The position numbers were made by a program, and so were the translations under genes. From NCBI GenBank assembly GCA_964639965.1, contig CAZXGI010000096.1, positions 1-8,564 of the forward strand: 8,564 nucleotides of DNA, read 5' to 3'. Shown in pieces: positions 1 through 6,530 of the stretch; within the stretch, counting starts at the first letter, position 1; every line of letters starts with the position of its first letter. The notes beneath the pieces are model-generated. The model was not told the origin of the DNA and ran no database searches. It saw nothing but the letters and a program-made list of their open reading frames with translations. This DNA is from TMED23 sp964639965 (GTDB lineage: Bacteria > Pseudomonadota > Alphaproteobacteria > Rhodospirillales > UBA2165).

Positions 1-1160
1 ATTTTTAAATTACGAGCCGCCTGACGAATTCTATGACGATTCTCAACCAAAGAAACTCTGACGTGTTCATCACCATATTCGCCAAATGCAACACCTGGTG
101 ACACGGCAATTTGAGCTTCGCTTAATAAAAGTTTAGAAAAATCAACGGACCCGAGGTGCTTAAAAGAACTCGGAATGGGTGCCCAAGCAAACATCGTCGC
201 AGACGGCCTGGGTATATTCCAACCTGATGCACTAAAACTATCAATCAAAACATCACGCCGTTCTTTATAGATTGCACGCATATCATCGATACAGCCTTGA
301 GGACCATTCAAAGCTGCCGTCGCGGCAACTTGAATTGGCGTAAAAGCACCATAGTCTAAATAAGATTTAATTCGCGCCAAAGCTGAAATTAATCTCTTAT
401 TTCCCGCTGCAAAGCCAATACGCCAACCTGGCATAGAATACGTTTTGCTCATAGAAGTAAATTCAACAGAAATGTCGCGAGCACCGGGTATTTCCAATAT
501 TGAAGGTGGGGGTTTGTTATCGAAATAAACCTCAGAGTATGCTAGGTCACTTAAAATATAAATTTCATGAAATTTACAAAATTCGACAATGCTACCATAA
601 AAATCTAGATCCGTAGTAATGGTGGTTGGATTATTTGGATAATTTAATACTAGGGCGGTTGGTTTAGGGACACTATGAATTACCGATGTCTCTAAAGCCT
701 TTAAATAATCTCCATCTGGTGTTACGGGAACATTTCTAAGTGTGGCCCCTGCAATGATAAATCCAAACATATGTATCGGGTAACTTGGGTTAGGAACTAA
801 AATCACATCCCCGGGTGTGGTTATTGCCGAAGCAAGATTGGCTAACCCTTCTTTCGACCCAAGGGTGACAATTGCTTCTGTATCGGGATCAATATCTACA
901 TTAAACCTACGACCGTAATAAGCTGCAAACGCCTTTCGAAGACCGGGTATGCCCCTGGATGCAGAGTAACGATGAGTTCGTGGATTTTCAACAGCCTCAA
1001 TCATTTTCTCAACAATGTGACGCGGTGTAGGTTGGTCTGGATTACCCATACCAAAATCAATTATATCTTCACCCTCTGTTCGAGCACGTGCCTTCATCTC
1101 ATTTACTTCGTTAAAAACATAAGGAGGTAGTCGTTTTATTCTATGGAATTCTTGTTCCAT
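1..1160 (-). CDS. PLP-dependent class I/II aminotransferase, AlaC / LL-diaminopimelate aminotransferase-like (3' end outside window)
   Basis: This is a fold-type I pyridoxal-phosphate aminotransferase, expected to be cytosolic and to move amino groups between amino acids and 2-oxo acids. 386 codons are open from the ATG at 1160 to the left edge. The N-terminal 'FGMGNPDQPTP' (about residues 36-46), the central 'NYPNNPT' motif and 'SMSKTYSMPGWRIGF' are all present; Lys239 (codon 444-446) is the predicted Schiff-base lysine. The visible C-terminal part has 'SPGVAFGEYGDEHVRVSLVE', where the arginine would bind the substrate carboxylate. The family is about 400 residues long, so only some 15-25 residues are missing. 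Homologues are annotated either as alanine transaminase (AlaC) or as LL-diaminopimelate aminotransferase; sequence alone does not decide the substrate. The ribosome site is weak (an AGG about 11 nt upstream). It lies 138 bp downstream of the lipoprotein gene on the same strand and may have its own promoter. No frameshift or missing key residue was seen. Confidence 0.93.
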   Translation of the reverse strand, partial: MEQEFHRIKRLPPYVFNEVNEMKARARTEGEDIIDFGMGNPDQPTPRHIVEKMIEAVENPRTHRYSASRGIPGLRKAFAAYYGRRFNVDIDPDTEAIVTLGSKEGLANLASAITTPGDVILVPNPSYPIHMFGFIIAGATLRNVPVTPDGDYLKALETSVIHSVPKPTALVLNYPNNPTTITTDLDFYGSIVEFCKFHEIYILSDLAYSEVYFDNKPPPSILEIPGARDISVEFTSMSKTYSMPGWRIGFAAGNKRLISALARIKSYLDYGAFTPIQVAATAALNGPQGCIDDMRAIYKERRDVLIDSFSASGWNIPRPSATMFAWAPIPSSFKHLGSVDFSKLLLSEAQIAVSPGVAFGEYGDEHVRVSLVENRHRIRQAARNLK

Positions 1161-1180
1161 CTCACAAGCTGCCTGTTAAA

Positions 1181-1211
1181 TTTATACGTAAACAAATAAA
1201 TAAAAGCTCAA
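1181..1211 (-). promoter_or_regulatory. Possible promoter for the aminotransferase gene
   Basis: Read on the minus strand, a -35-like TTGAGC (1206-1211) is followed by a -10-like TATAAA (1181-1186), about 20 bases before the start codon at 1160. The 19-bp spacer is longer than the usual 17 and the DNA is A+T-rich, so chance matches are likely. This is a tentative call. Confidence 0.2.
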
Positions 1212-1271
1212 AATGCAGACCCGTTAACCTTTAAAAAGCTAACTTTATAAAGCACAAGCACTAGCCACTTT

Positions 1272-1293
1272 AAAAAAAATTTTGAAACCAAAA
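1272..1293 (-). terminator. Weak hairpin plus T-tract after the lipoprotein gene
   Basis: On the minus strand, six bases after the lipoprotein stop codon, a 5-bp stem (TTTTG / CAAAA, 1289-1293 with 1280-1284) closes a four-base loop. It is followed directly by eight T residues (1272-1279). The position and T-run fit an intrinsic terminator, but the stem is short and almost entirely A/T, so it would be leaky or could be chance. If it works, the aminotransferase would need its own promoter or read-through. Confidence 0.3.
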
Positions 1294-1298
1294 ATATT

Positions 1299-2498
1299 TT
1301 ATAAAAAATCAATAAAAATTTCTGCACGACGGTTACCAGCTTCGCCTGAGGGCATATATTCATAAAAACGTGGAACTCGATCGGATACGGACCCAACAAA
1401 AATTTTACTTGCATTTACACCCATTTTTATCAATTCCTTAGCGACCCTCTCGGCTCTTGCAGCGGAAACTTGAAAATTAGACATTTTGTGTAGAATGGGA
1501 TCATTAGTTCCGGTCCGACGACTAGCATGGCCAACAACCCTAAGTCTACCGCCCACTTTTCTATGCTTAGCAGCCACTTTGCGCAAAATACGTCTATCGT
1601 GTTTTCCAACCTTTGAAGAATTATTATGAAATAAAATTGTTGCAACTTGATATGACTTTTGGCGGTTGTTTTTCTCAAGTTGCCCCGAATAATTCAGATT
1701 AGAAATACCTATACGTGACGGAGGAAATTTATTTATGTCGCCCCTGACATCACCTGTAGAATATAATCTCTGAACACCAGATCCAGAGACGATTATTGTT
1801 TCGCTTTTAACAAAACTTTTCCCAAGACCTGGAACACGGCCAATTCTTGGTGGATTAGGATTAACTAACGGTAATTTTTTTAATTTAGACGGCGGAGTTA
1901 ACGTTAATTTTCCGGAAAGTACCTGATTCTTTATTTTAGACTTCGATTTACCCTTGTTCTGCAACGAACTTAATTTAACGGGTTTTGGTAAAACCAAATA
2001 AGCCCCAGGTGAATTGGTTTTTGGCCCGGATTGCAGTCGTGGTTTAGTCTTGACTCTCGACTTAAGAAGCTTTCGTGCTGAGGAAGTTTTTGCAATAGGC
2101 TCATCGTTTCTGTCAGAAATTACAGGTACGTTTGGACCTTTTCGTTGACGCCCAATAACCTCATTTGAATATTTTCGCGACGCATCAAGATCAGCAACAA
2201 GACCCTCAGCGATAATGTTGCGCTCGCCTTTATTTAAGACCTTTGGCCGATCAGGCACCGTTGAGAGCTTTGAGAATCCTTTACTTGCTGAAGAGGACCC
2301 CCTTTCAAATGATCTATCGCTTTTTTCCTTTTTCTCTTCACCGTCACCAATAATGGCATCGCGTGCACCCTTGTACCATTCAACCGGATTGAACGCATCA
2401 GGCACAGCAGAGCAACCAACTAAAAAATTAGAAAAAAAGAATACTATAAAAATTTTATAAAAAGAAAAATTCTTGAATGTATTGATAAAATTCTTCAT
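1299..2498 (-). CDS. OmpA-family outer-membrane lipoprotein with long basic linker
   Basis: A 399-residue lipoprotein predicted to sit in the outer membrane and hold peptidoglycan through a C-terminal OmpA-like domain. The start at 2498 is chosen over a TTG at 2513 because a strong Shine-Dalgarno (GGAGG, 2506-2510) lies seven bases upstream. Residues 1-28 form a lipoprotein signal peptide (Lys-containing n-region, very hydrophobic FIVFFFSNF core, lipobox LVGC) with lipidated Cys29; Ser30 at +2 does not signal inner-membrane retention. After 'NPVEWYKGARDAI' comes a segment with 'FSKLSTVPDRP' (75-85), which I recall from alphaproteobacterial OmpA lipoproteins. A Lys/Ser/Pro-rich, low-complexity linker spans about residues 110-275. 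The OmpA domain (about 283-399) has 'GHASRRT' (323-329), 'NFQVSAARAERV' (341-352, Arg348) and a terminal 'NRRAEI'. The aspartate that usually contacts meso-DAP after the GH motif is replaced (Ala-Ser). The domain call is firm; the exact role is inferred. Confidence 0.88.
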   Translation of the reverse strand: MKNFINTFKNFSFYKIFIVFFFSNFLVGCSAVPDAFNPVEWYKGARDAIIGDGEEKKEKSDRSFERGSSSASKGFSKLSTVPDRPKVLNKGERNIIAEGLVADLDASRKYSNEVIGRQRKGPNVPVISDRNDEPIAKTSSARKLLKSRVKTKPRLQSGPKTNSPGAYLVLPKPVKLSSLQNKGKSKSKIKNQVLSGKLTLTPPSKLKKLPLVNPNPPRIGRVPGLGKSFVKSETIIVSGSGVQRLYSTGDVRGDINKFPPSRIGISNLNYSGQLEKNNRQKSYQVATILFHNNSSKVGKHDRRILRKVAAKHRKVGGRLRVVGHASRRTGTNDPILHKMSNFQVSAARAERVAKELIKMGVNASKIFVGSVSDRVPRFYEYMPSGEAGNRRAEIFIDFL

Positions 2499-2949
2499 GA
2501 GCTCGCCTCCCAAAAGAAAAGTCTTCGCAAAACTATCCTATACTCCTTTTTAAGATAATGCCAAAAAAGTTCGGCTATGCTTATAATTTTTTAAACAAAC
2601 CTCTGTCGTTATTTTTTGTCTATTCCCGATCCAATAACAGAAAATAGTAACAGTGTAAAACGATCTAATCGAGCTTAACCAATATTTAAAACATCAGTTA
2701 AATCAACTCTTACGCGAGAAAACCAGTAAAAGTATTTATCACATGCTTAATTTTGATAACCAGCATTCATCATGACTAATAATTGAAGGTTTCTAATAGA
2801 AAAGTTAATATAATTAAAAGGTTGTTTATATGACTATTCAAATATGCTAGCATTGACATTTATATTAAATTCACTTAAGCCCCCTAAAACTTGAATTTTA
2901 TGGGTATAAAACTACTGTCCATTTATTTTACTTCTTTGGATTTTCGCGC
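2499..2949. other. Gene-free divergent intergenic region between the lipoprotein and helicase genes
   Basis: 451 bp of A+T-rich DNA between two divergently transcribed genes, so it must carry promoters for both. No coding region, tRNA or conserved RNA was recognised. Candidate elements on the plus strand are a perfect -10 hexamer TATAAT (2809-2814) with no good -35, a perfect -35 hexamer TTGACA (2853-2858) with no good -10 at 16-18 bp, and a 10-bp palindrome ATGCTAGCAT (2844-2853) just before that TTGACA. A TATAAA (2905-2910) is nearest the helicase start but also lacks a -35. No convincing promoter pair was found on the minus strand. The helicase would have a long leader if transcribed from the distal element. 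Confidence 0.6.
2506..2510 (-). promoter_or_regulatory. Strong ribosome binding site of the lipoprotein gene
   Basis: On the minus strand GGAGG lies seven bases before the ATG at 2498. It fixes the start there: the longer reading from a TTG at 2513 would put the Shine-Dalgarno inside the coding region and add five residues ahead of an already complete signal peptide. Confidence 0.85.
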
Positions 2950-4356
2950 ATGAACTTTGCTGACCTCGGGCTTAGTAAAGAGGTTGTTGATTCTGTTTCC
3001 GATGCAGGGTATTCAGCGCCAACCCCCATCCAACAAAAAACCATACCTGCTGTTCTGATGGGGCGCGACATACTTGGTTGTGCCCAAACAGGAACGGGGA
3101 AAACAGCATCATTTACACTTCCGATGATCGACATATTAGCAAATGGTCGCAGCCGATCACGAATGCCTCGCACACTTATTTTAGAGCCAACACGAGAACT
3201 GGCAGCTCAGGTAGCCGAAAACTTTGACACTTATGGAAAATATAACAAACTCAACAAAGCCCTTATTATTGGGGGCTCTTCCATGACCGAACAAAATAAA
3301 GTGCTAGACCGAGGTGTCGACGTTCTCATAGCAACACCAGGGCGATTACTTGATCTTTTCGAACGTGGAGGACTTTTACTTAGTGATGTAAAAATATTGG
3401 TGATTGATGAAGCTGACAGAATGTTAGATATGGGCTTTATTCCAGATGTTGAGAAAATTGTATCTGTCATACCCAAAATTCGCCAAACTTTATTCTTCTC
3501 GGCGACCATGCCACCTGAGATAAAACGCCTAGCAGATATTTTTCTAATGAACCCAAAGGAAATTACAATTTCTCCTCCGTCAACCCTAGGGAATACGATC
3601 AGCCAGGGCCTTCTCATGATATCACATAATTCTAAACGTGATCTCTCTGGCTTACAAAAGAAAAAGCGCGAGAAACTTCGTAAACTTATTAAATACGAAA
3701 AAGTCAAAAATGCACTGATATTTTGTAACCGCAAGAAAGATGTTGATATCCTCAACAAGTCTTTTAAAAAACATGGCCTCAACTCAGCTACTTTACATGG
3801 TGACATGGTTCAGTCATCTCGCACGTTAACTATGGAGAAGTTTAAAGCTCGAGAATATGATTTCTTGATTTGTAGTGACGTCGCTGCTCGCGGTCTCGAC
3901 ATTGACGAGCTGAGCCACGTATTTAACTTTGATATACCCGTCCACCCTGAAGATTACGTACATAGGATTGGCCGAACAGGCCGAGCAGGAAAACATGGGC
4001 GAGCGCTCTCACTCGCTTGGAAAGAAGATCAAAAACACATCAAAGCGATCGAACTATTAACAGGCAAAGTAATTCCTATAATAGAGATTGATATTGGAGA
4101 AAAAATTCCACAACCGGAAAAAAAATATAAAAATACTGCTAAAACGCATAACCAAATTAAGAAGAAATCTGTTAACAAACAAAAAAAACCGAAAAATAAT
4201 CAACACAATGATGAAAGTACATCAGTTAATGATTTAGCCAAGACAGATTCAGAAAAACCTACCCCGTTGAAAACGATCGACGATAAAAATCAAATTGAAG
4301 AGGAAAGTTTTTGGGATGGCCATGTTCCAGCCTTCTTAACAAGACCACTAAAATAA
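2950..4356 (+). CDS. DEAD-box ATP-dependent RNA helicase, RhlE-like
   Basis: A 468-residue cytoplasmic helicase that uses ATP to unwind short RNA duplexes, probably in ribosome assembly, mRNA decay or cold adaptation (family knowledge). All motifs are intact: Q motif 'GYSAPTPIQQ' (20-29), Walker A 'AQTGTGKT' (45-52), Ia 'PTRELAAQ' (80-87), GG (108-109), Ib 'TPGRLLD' (129-135), DEAD (153-156), SAT (184-186), IV 'LIFCN' (256-260), V 'DVAARGLDI' (310-318) and VI 'HRIGRTGRAG' (338-347). After residue about 385 comes a Lys/Asn-rich tail (391-420), then a more acidic stretch, ending in 'DGHVPAFLTRPLK', which resembles the terminus of other alphaproteobacterial RhlE-type helicases as I recall them. 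The start 'MNFADLGLS' matches the usual family start; the ribosome site is weak (GGA, 2938-2940). It stands alone: the divergent region lies upstream and a 134-bp gap downstream. RhlE versus another DEAD-box subgroup is inferred from the overall pattern. Confidence 0.93.
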   Translation: MNFADLGLSKEVVDSVSDAGYSAPTPIQQKTIPAVLMGRDILGCAQTGTGKTASFTLPMIDILANGRSRSRMPRTLILEPTRELAAQVAENFDTYGKYNKLNKALIIGGSSMTEQNKVLDRGVDVLIATPGRLLDLFERGGLLLSDVKILVIDEADRMLDMGFIPDVEKIVSVIPKIRQTLFFSATMPPEIKRLADIFLMNPKEITISPPSTLGNTISQGLLMISHNSKRDLSGLQKKKREKLRKLIKYEKVKNALIFCNRKKDVDILNKSFKKHGLNSATLHGDMVQSSRTLTMEKFKAREYDFLICSDVAARGLDIDELSHVFNFDIPVHPEDYVHRIGRTGRAGKHGRALSLAWKEDQKHIKAIELLTGKVIPIIEIDIGEKIPQPEKKYKNTAKTHNQIKKKSVNKQKKPKNNQHNDESTSVNDLAKTDSEKPTPLKTIDDKNQIEEESFWDGHVPAFLTRPLK

Positions 4357-4490
4357 TTTTGTATGAACATAAACTTTTCAATTTAAAAAAGAATTTTCAG
4401 TTTTGCTACCTGAAAAAGAAAGTTATATAAAAGATATCGAATTAAAATAAAATTTATTAGATTAGTTCCTTTGTTTTCTGGAGAAAATAG

Positions 4491-4733
4491 ATGCAAACTG
4501 TTTTTATACAGGTTAAGTGTGAGCTCGGCAAAATTTATAGTGTTGCTGAAAAAGCCATAGAGACCGTGGAAAAAATCTCTGAAATTCATTCGACGTCTGG
4601 ACAATTTGATCTTTTAATAAAATGTTACCTGGATGAAGGAGAGGATATCGGCCACTTCATTAATGGCAAGATACAAACACTGCCCGGTGTAAAAGACACA
4701 TACACTCTCATCACATTTAAAGCATTCTCTTAA
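4491..4733 (+). CDS. Stand-alone RAM-domain protein (Lrp/AsnC ligand-binding domain only)
   Basis: An 80-residue protein consisting only of the effector-binding RAM (AsnC_trans_reg) domain of Lrp/AsnC regulators, without the DNA-binding helix-turn-helix. Visible landmarks are the first strand 'MQTVFIQVKC', the helix 'VAEKAIETVEKI', the central 'TSGQFDLLIKCYLD' (about 35-48) with the conserved G-x-x-D, and the closing 'LPGVKDTYTLITFKAF' (64-79), as in the beta-alpha-beta-beta-alpha-beta fold. In full-length Lrp proteins this domain forms dimers and higher oligomers and binds amino acids at their interfaces. Stand-alone copies (sometimes called SraM) are common but poorly understood. A good Shine-Dalgarno (GGAG, 4480-4483) sits seven bases before the ATG. 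The glycosyltransferase gene begins 28 bp after its stop, so the two may be co-transcribed. It may modulate a full-length Lrp elsewhere or act as an amino-acid sensor; no DNA-binding role can be claimed. Confidence 0.88.
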   Translation: MQTVFIQVKCELGKIYSVAEKAIETVEKISEIHSTSGQFDLLIKCYLDEGEDIGHFINGKIQTLPGVKDTYTLITFKAFS

Positions 4734-4761
4734 ACTTTTCGGCTAGAGTGCATTAGGCCAA

Positions 4762-6414
4762 ATGGTAACAGCAATAAACTTTGATGGAGAACAGGTCGAT
4801 GAAAATCGTCCTTTAGGGATTGATATAGCAACACGAGAATTTATTCGCGCTTTTTTCCGCTATGGTGCGCAAAATAAATTTCCCTGTGTTTGTCCTGATG
4901 AAAAAGCCCTAAATCAATTCAAAAGCTACGCCAAAATGGAGAAAATTAACCCTGACATTTGTTTTGGAGTAAACCAAAATGATCCTATTAGGCTCGAGGA
5001 AGCAGGCCATTTATTCCGTTATGACCCAGGTATCATAAAACACATATGGTCGCGACGCCAATTTGGTCAACGACGCTACAGTATTAGTGGACTTTTGCAC
5101 ACGAGTTCGACTGATAGCGTGATGGAAATTATAGGTCAGTACCTGATGGCACCCACTCAAAGCTGGGATGCTTTGATATGTCCTTCCAAATCTATTCGAT
5201 CTGCTGCATTGAATATTATTGAACATTGGCAATACTATCTAAAAGATCGCACAGATAGCGACTTTAAATGTCCGGTTCAATTCCCTGTGATTCCATTGGG
5301 CGTCGACACACAACATTTCAATACAATCACCCTAGAAAAACAACGGATCGAACAGCGTAAAACGCTTGCGCTAGAAAAGGAAGAAGTCGCAATTTTATTT
5401 ACTGGCCGACTTAATCATATCGCCAAAGCTAATCCTCTGCCTTTGATGTTAGGTGTCGAACAAGCTTCAGTAAATTCCAAAACACCAATAAGGCTTGTTT
5501 TCTTTGGCTATTTTAATGACGAATTCAACGAATTAGCCTTCAAGGAAGCTGCAGCGAAAGTTTGCAATATTGCGCGCATAACATTTATCCGTCATGGTGA
5601 TAGAGATTATCCAAATGGTTTTTGGGCCGGGGCAGATATTTTTTGCTCTTTAGCCGATAATATACAAGAAAGCTTTGGACTTACTCCAATTGAGGCTATG
5701 GCATCAGGATTACCCGTAATTGTTTCGGATTGGAATGGATACCGGGATACTGTGCGAGATGGCGTTGATGGATACACCGTTCCAACATTAGTTCCTGGCA
5801 AAGGTCTCGGAAACGACTTAGCGTATAAATATTTTTCAGGGCAAAATAATTATGGTGATCACTTAGGGGCTATTCAACAATCAACCTCGATTGATTTTGA
5901 AACCTTAATTAGCGTGCTGAAAAAGTTGATTGAGAATCCCGATTTACGATTTAAGATGGGTGCTGCCGGCAAAGAAAGAGCTCATTCAAAATATGATTGG
6001 ACAAACATTATTTCAGCGTATGAAGAGTTTTGGCTTGAACTCTCTAATCGAAGATCAATGGACCGTGAAATAAATCCATTAGCAATAGGATCGCCATTCC
6101 ACCCATCGCGTCCGGACCCCTTCGATATGTTCTCAAGTTTTCCATCCAGGCAATTGTCGGAAAAGGGGAAAGTTAAATTAGTTAATTCTAATAGGTCCGA
6201 GGTGCTAAAACTAATATCCCTTAAAGTTGGATATGTTTACCCAGATTCCCTGATTGAACTTGAGGAACTACCTATTCTATTCGACAATTTAGAAGGGGGC
6301 TCCTACATCTCGATTGAATCTCTAAAAAACCGCTTACCTAGCTATAATCCAACAAACTTAATACTGACACTTGCTTGGTTAGTAAAACTCGGGATTTGCC
6401 GTTATTACCCATAG
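4762..6414 (+). CDS. GT4-type glycosyltransferase with unassigned C-terminal extension
   Basis: A 550-residue GT-B fold, retaining glycosyltransferase of the GT4 group, predicted cytosolic or membrane-peripheral: there is no signal peptide or transmembrane segment. Residues about 1-195 form the acceptor-side domain, opening with 'ENRPLGIDIATREFIRAF'; 'FPVIPLGVDTQHF' (174-186) marks the domain junction. The donor-binding domain carries 'ILFTGRLN' (211-218), the E-x7-E catalytic/donor motif 'ESFGLTPIE' (Glu303 and Glu311), 'EAMASGLPVIVSD' and 'DGVDGY' (333-338). The GT domain ends near residue 428. About 110 residues follow: a Pro/Ser/Phe-rich stretch (440-465), then a segment (475-550) whose 'ISIESLKNRLPSYNP' and 'LILTLAWLVKLGICRYYP' look like a small winged-helix-type fold (low confidence). 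The start at 4762 is supported by an in-frame stop at 4744-4746; its ribosome site is weak (TAGG, four bases upstream). Sugar donor and acceptor are unknown; no polysaccharide cluster is visible around it. Confidence 0.87.
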   Translation: MVTAINFDGEQVDENRPLGIDIATREFIRAFFRYGAQNKFPCVCPDEKALNQFKSYAKMEKINPDICFGVNQNDPIRLEEAGHLFRYDPGIIKHIWSRRQFGQRRYSISGLLHTSSTDSVMEIIGQYLMAPTQSWDALICPSKSIRSAALNIIEHWQYYLKDRTDSDFKCPVQFPVIPLGVDTQHFNTITLEKQRIEQRKTLALEKEEVAILFTGRLNHIAKANPLPLMLGVEQASVNSKTPIRLVFFGYFNDEFNELAFKEAAAKVCNIARITFIRHGDRDYPNGFWAGADIFCSLADNIQESFGLTPIEAMASGLPVIVSDWNGYRDTVRDGVDGYTVPTLVPGKGLGNDLAYKYFSGQNNYGDHLGAIQQSTSIDFETLISVLKKLIENPDLRFKMGAAGKERAHSKYDWTNIISAYEEFWLELSNRRSMDREINPLAIGSPFHPSRPDPFDMFSSFPSRQLSEKGKVKLVNSNRSEVLKLISLKVGYVYPDSLIELEELPILFDNLEGGSYISIESLKNRLPSYNPTNLILTLAWLVKLGICRYYP

Positions 6415-6495
6415 AACCTAGATTGATAATTGAGTGTAATAACAGAAATGGAACAAATAACTAGAAATTTTCACTTTCATGCCGTAGCTTAAGCA

Positions 6496-6511
6496 CTGAA
6501 AAAAAATTCAG
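6496..6511. promoter_or_regulatory. Short palindrome upstream of the Nfu gene, possible operator
   Basis: Inverted arms CTGAA (6496-6500) and TTCAG (6507-6511) flank six A residues, seven bases before the Shine-Dalgarno of the Nfu-type gene. A second palindrome, GCTTAAGC (6487-6494), directly precedes it. Iron-responsive regulators of alphaproteobacteria use TGA...TCA-type inverted repeats, but the spacing here (TGA-N8-TCA) does not match any box I am sure of. Arms of five bases can arise by chance in A+T-rich DNA. Confidence 0.2.
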
Positions 6512-6530
6512 AGGTCACAAGGAGCTATTA

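Noticed and set aside
1243..1252. Palindrome CTTTATAAAG between the lipoprotein and aminotransferase genes
   Set aside because: It has no loop, no T-run and no matching -35 at a proper distance; it is probably chance in A+T-rich DNA.
1208..1414. Minus-strand 68-codon frame overlapping the end of the lipoprotein gene
   Set aside because: Most of its length is out of frame within the well-supported OmpA domain; it lacks a ribosome site and any family resemblance.
2499..2513. Longer lipoprotein start at a TTG (2513)
   Set aside because: The extra five codons overlap the strong GGAGG ribosome site for the ATG at 2498, and the signal peptide is complete without them.
2558..2647. Plus-strand small reading frame of 29 codons in the divergent intergenic region
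   Set aside because: It has no Shine-Dalgarno, no recognisable motif and composition like the surrounding A+T-rich spacer; nothing supports translation.
3231..3806. Minus-strand 191-codon frame antisense to the helicase
   Set aside because: It is the antisense shadow of an intact DEAD-box gene with all motifs present; its translation has no recognisable domain.
4394..4416. Inverted repeat TTTTCAG / CTGAAAA after the helicase gene as a terminator
   Set aside because: The 7-bp stem is A/T-rich with a nine-base loop and is followed on the plus strand by A-rich DNA, not a T-run. A T-rich stretch follows only on the minus strand, where no gene ends.
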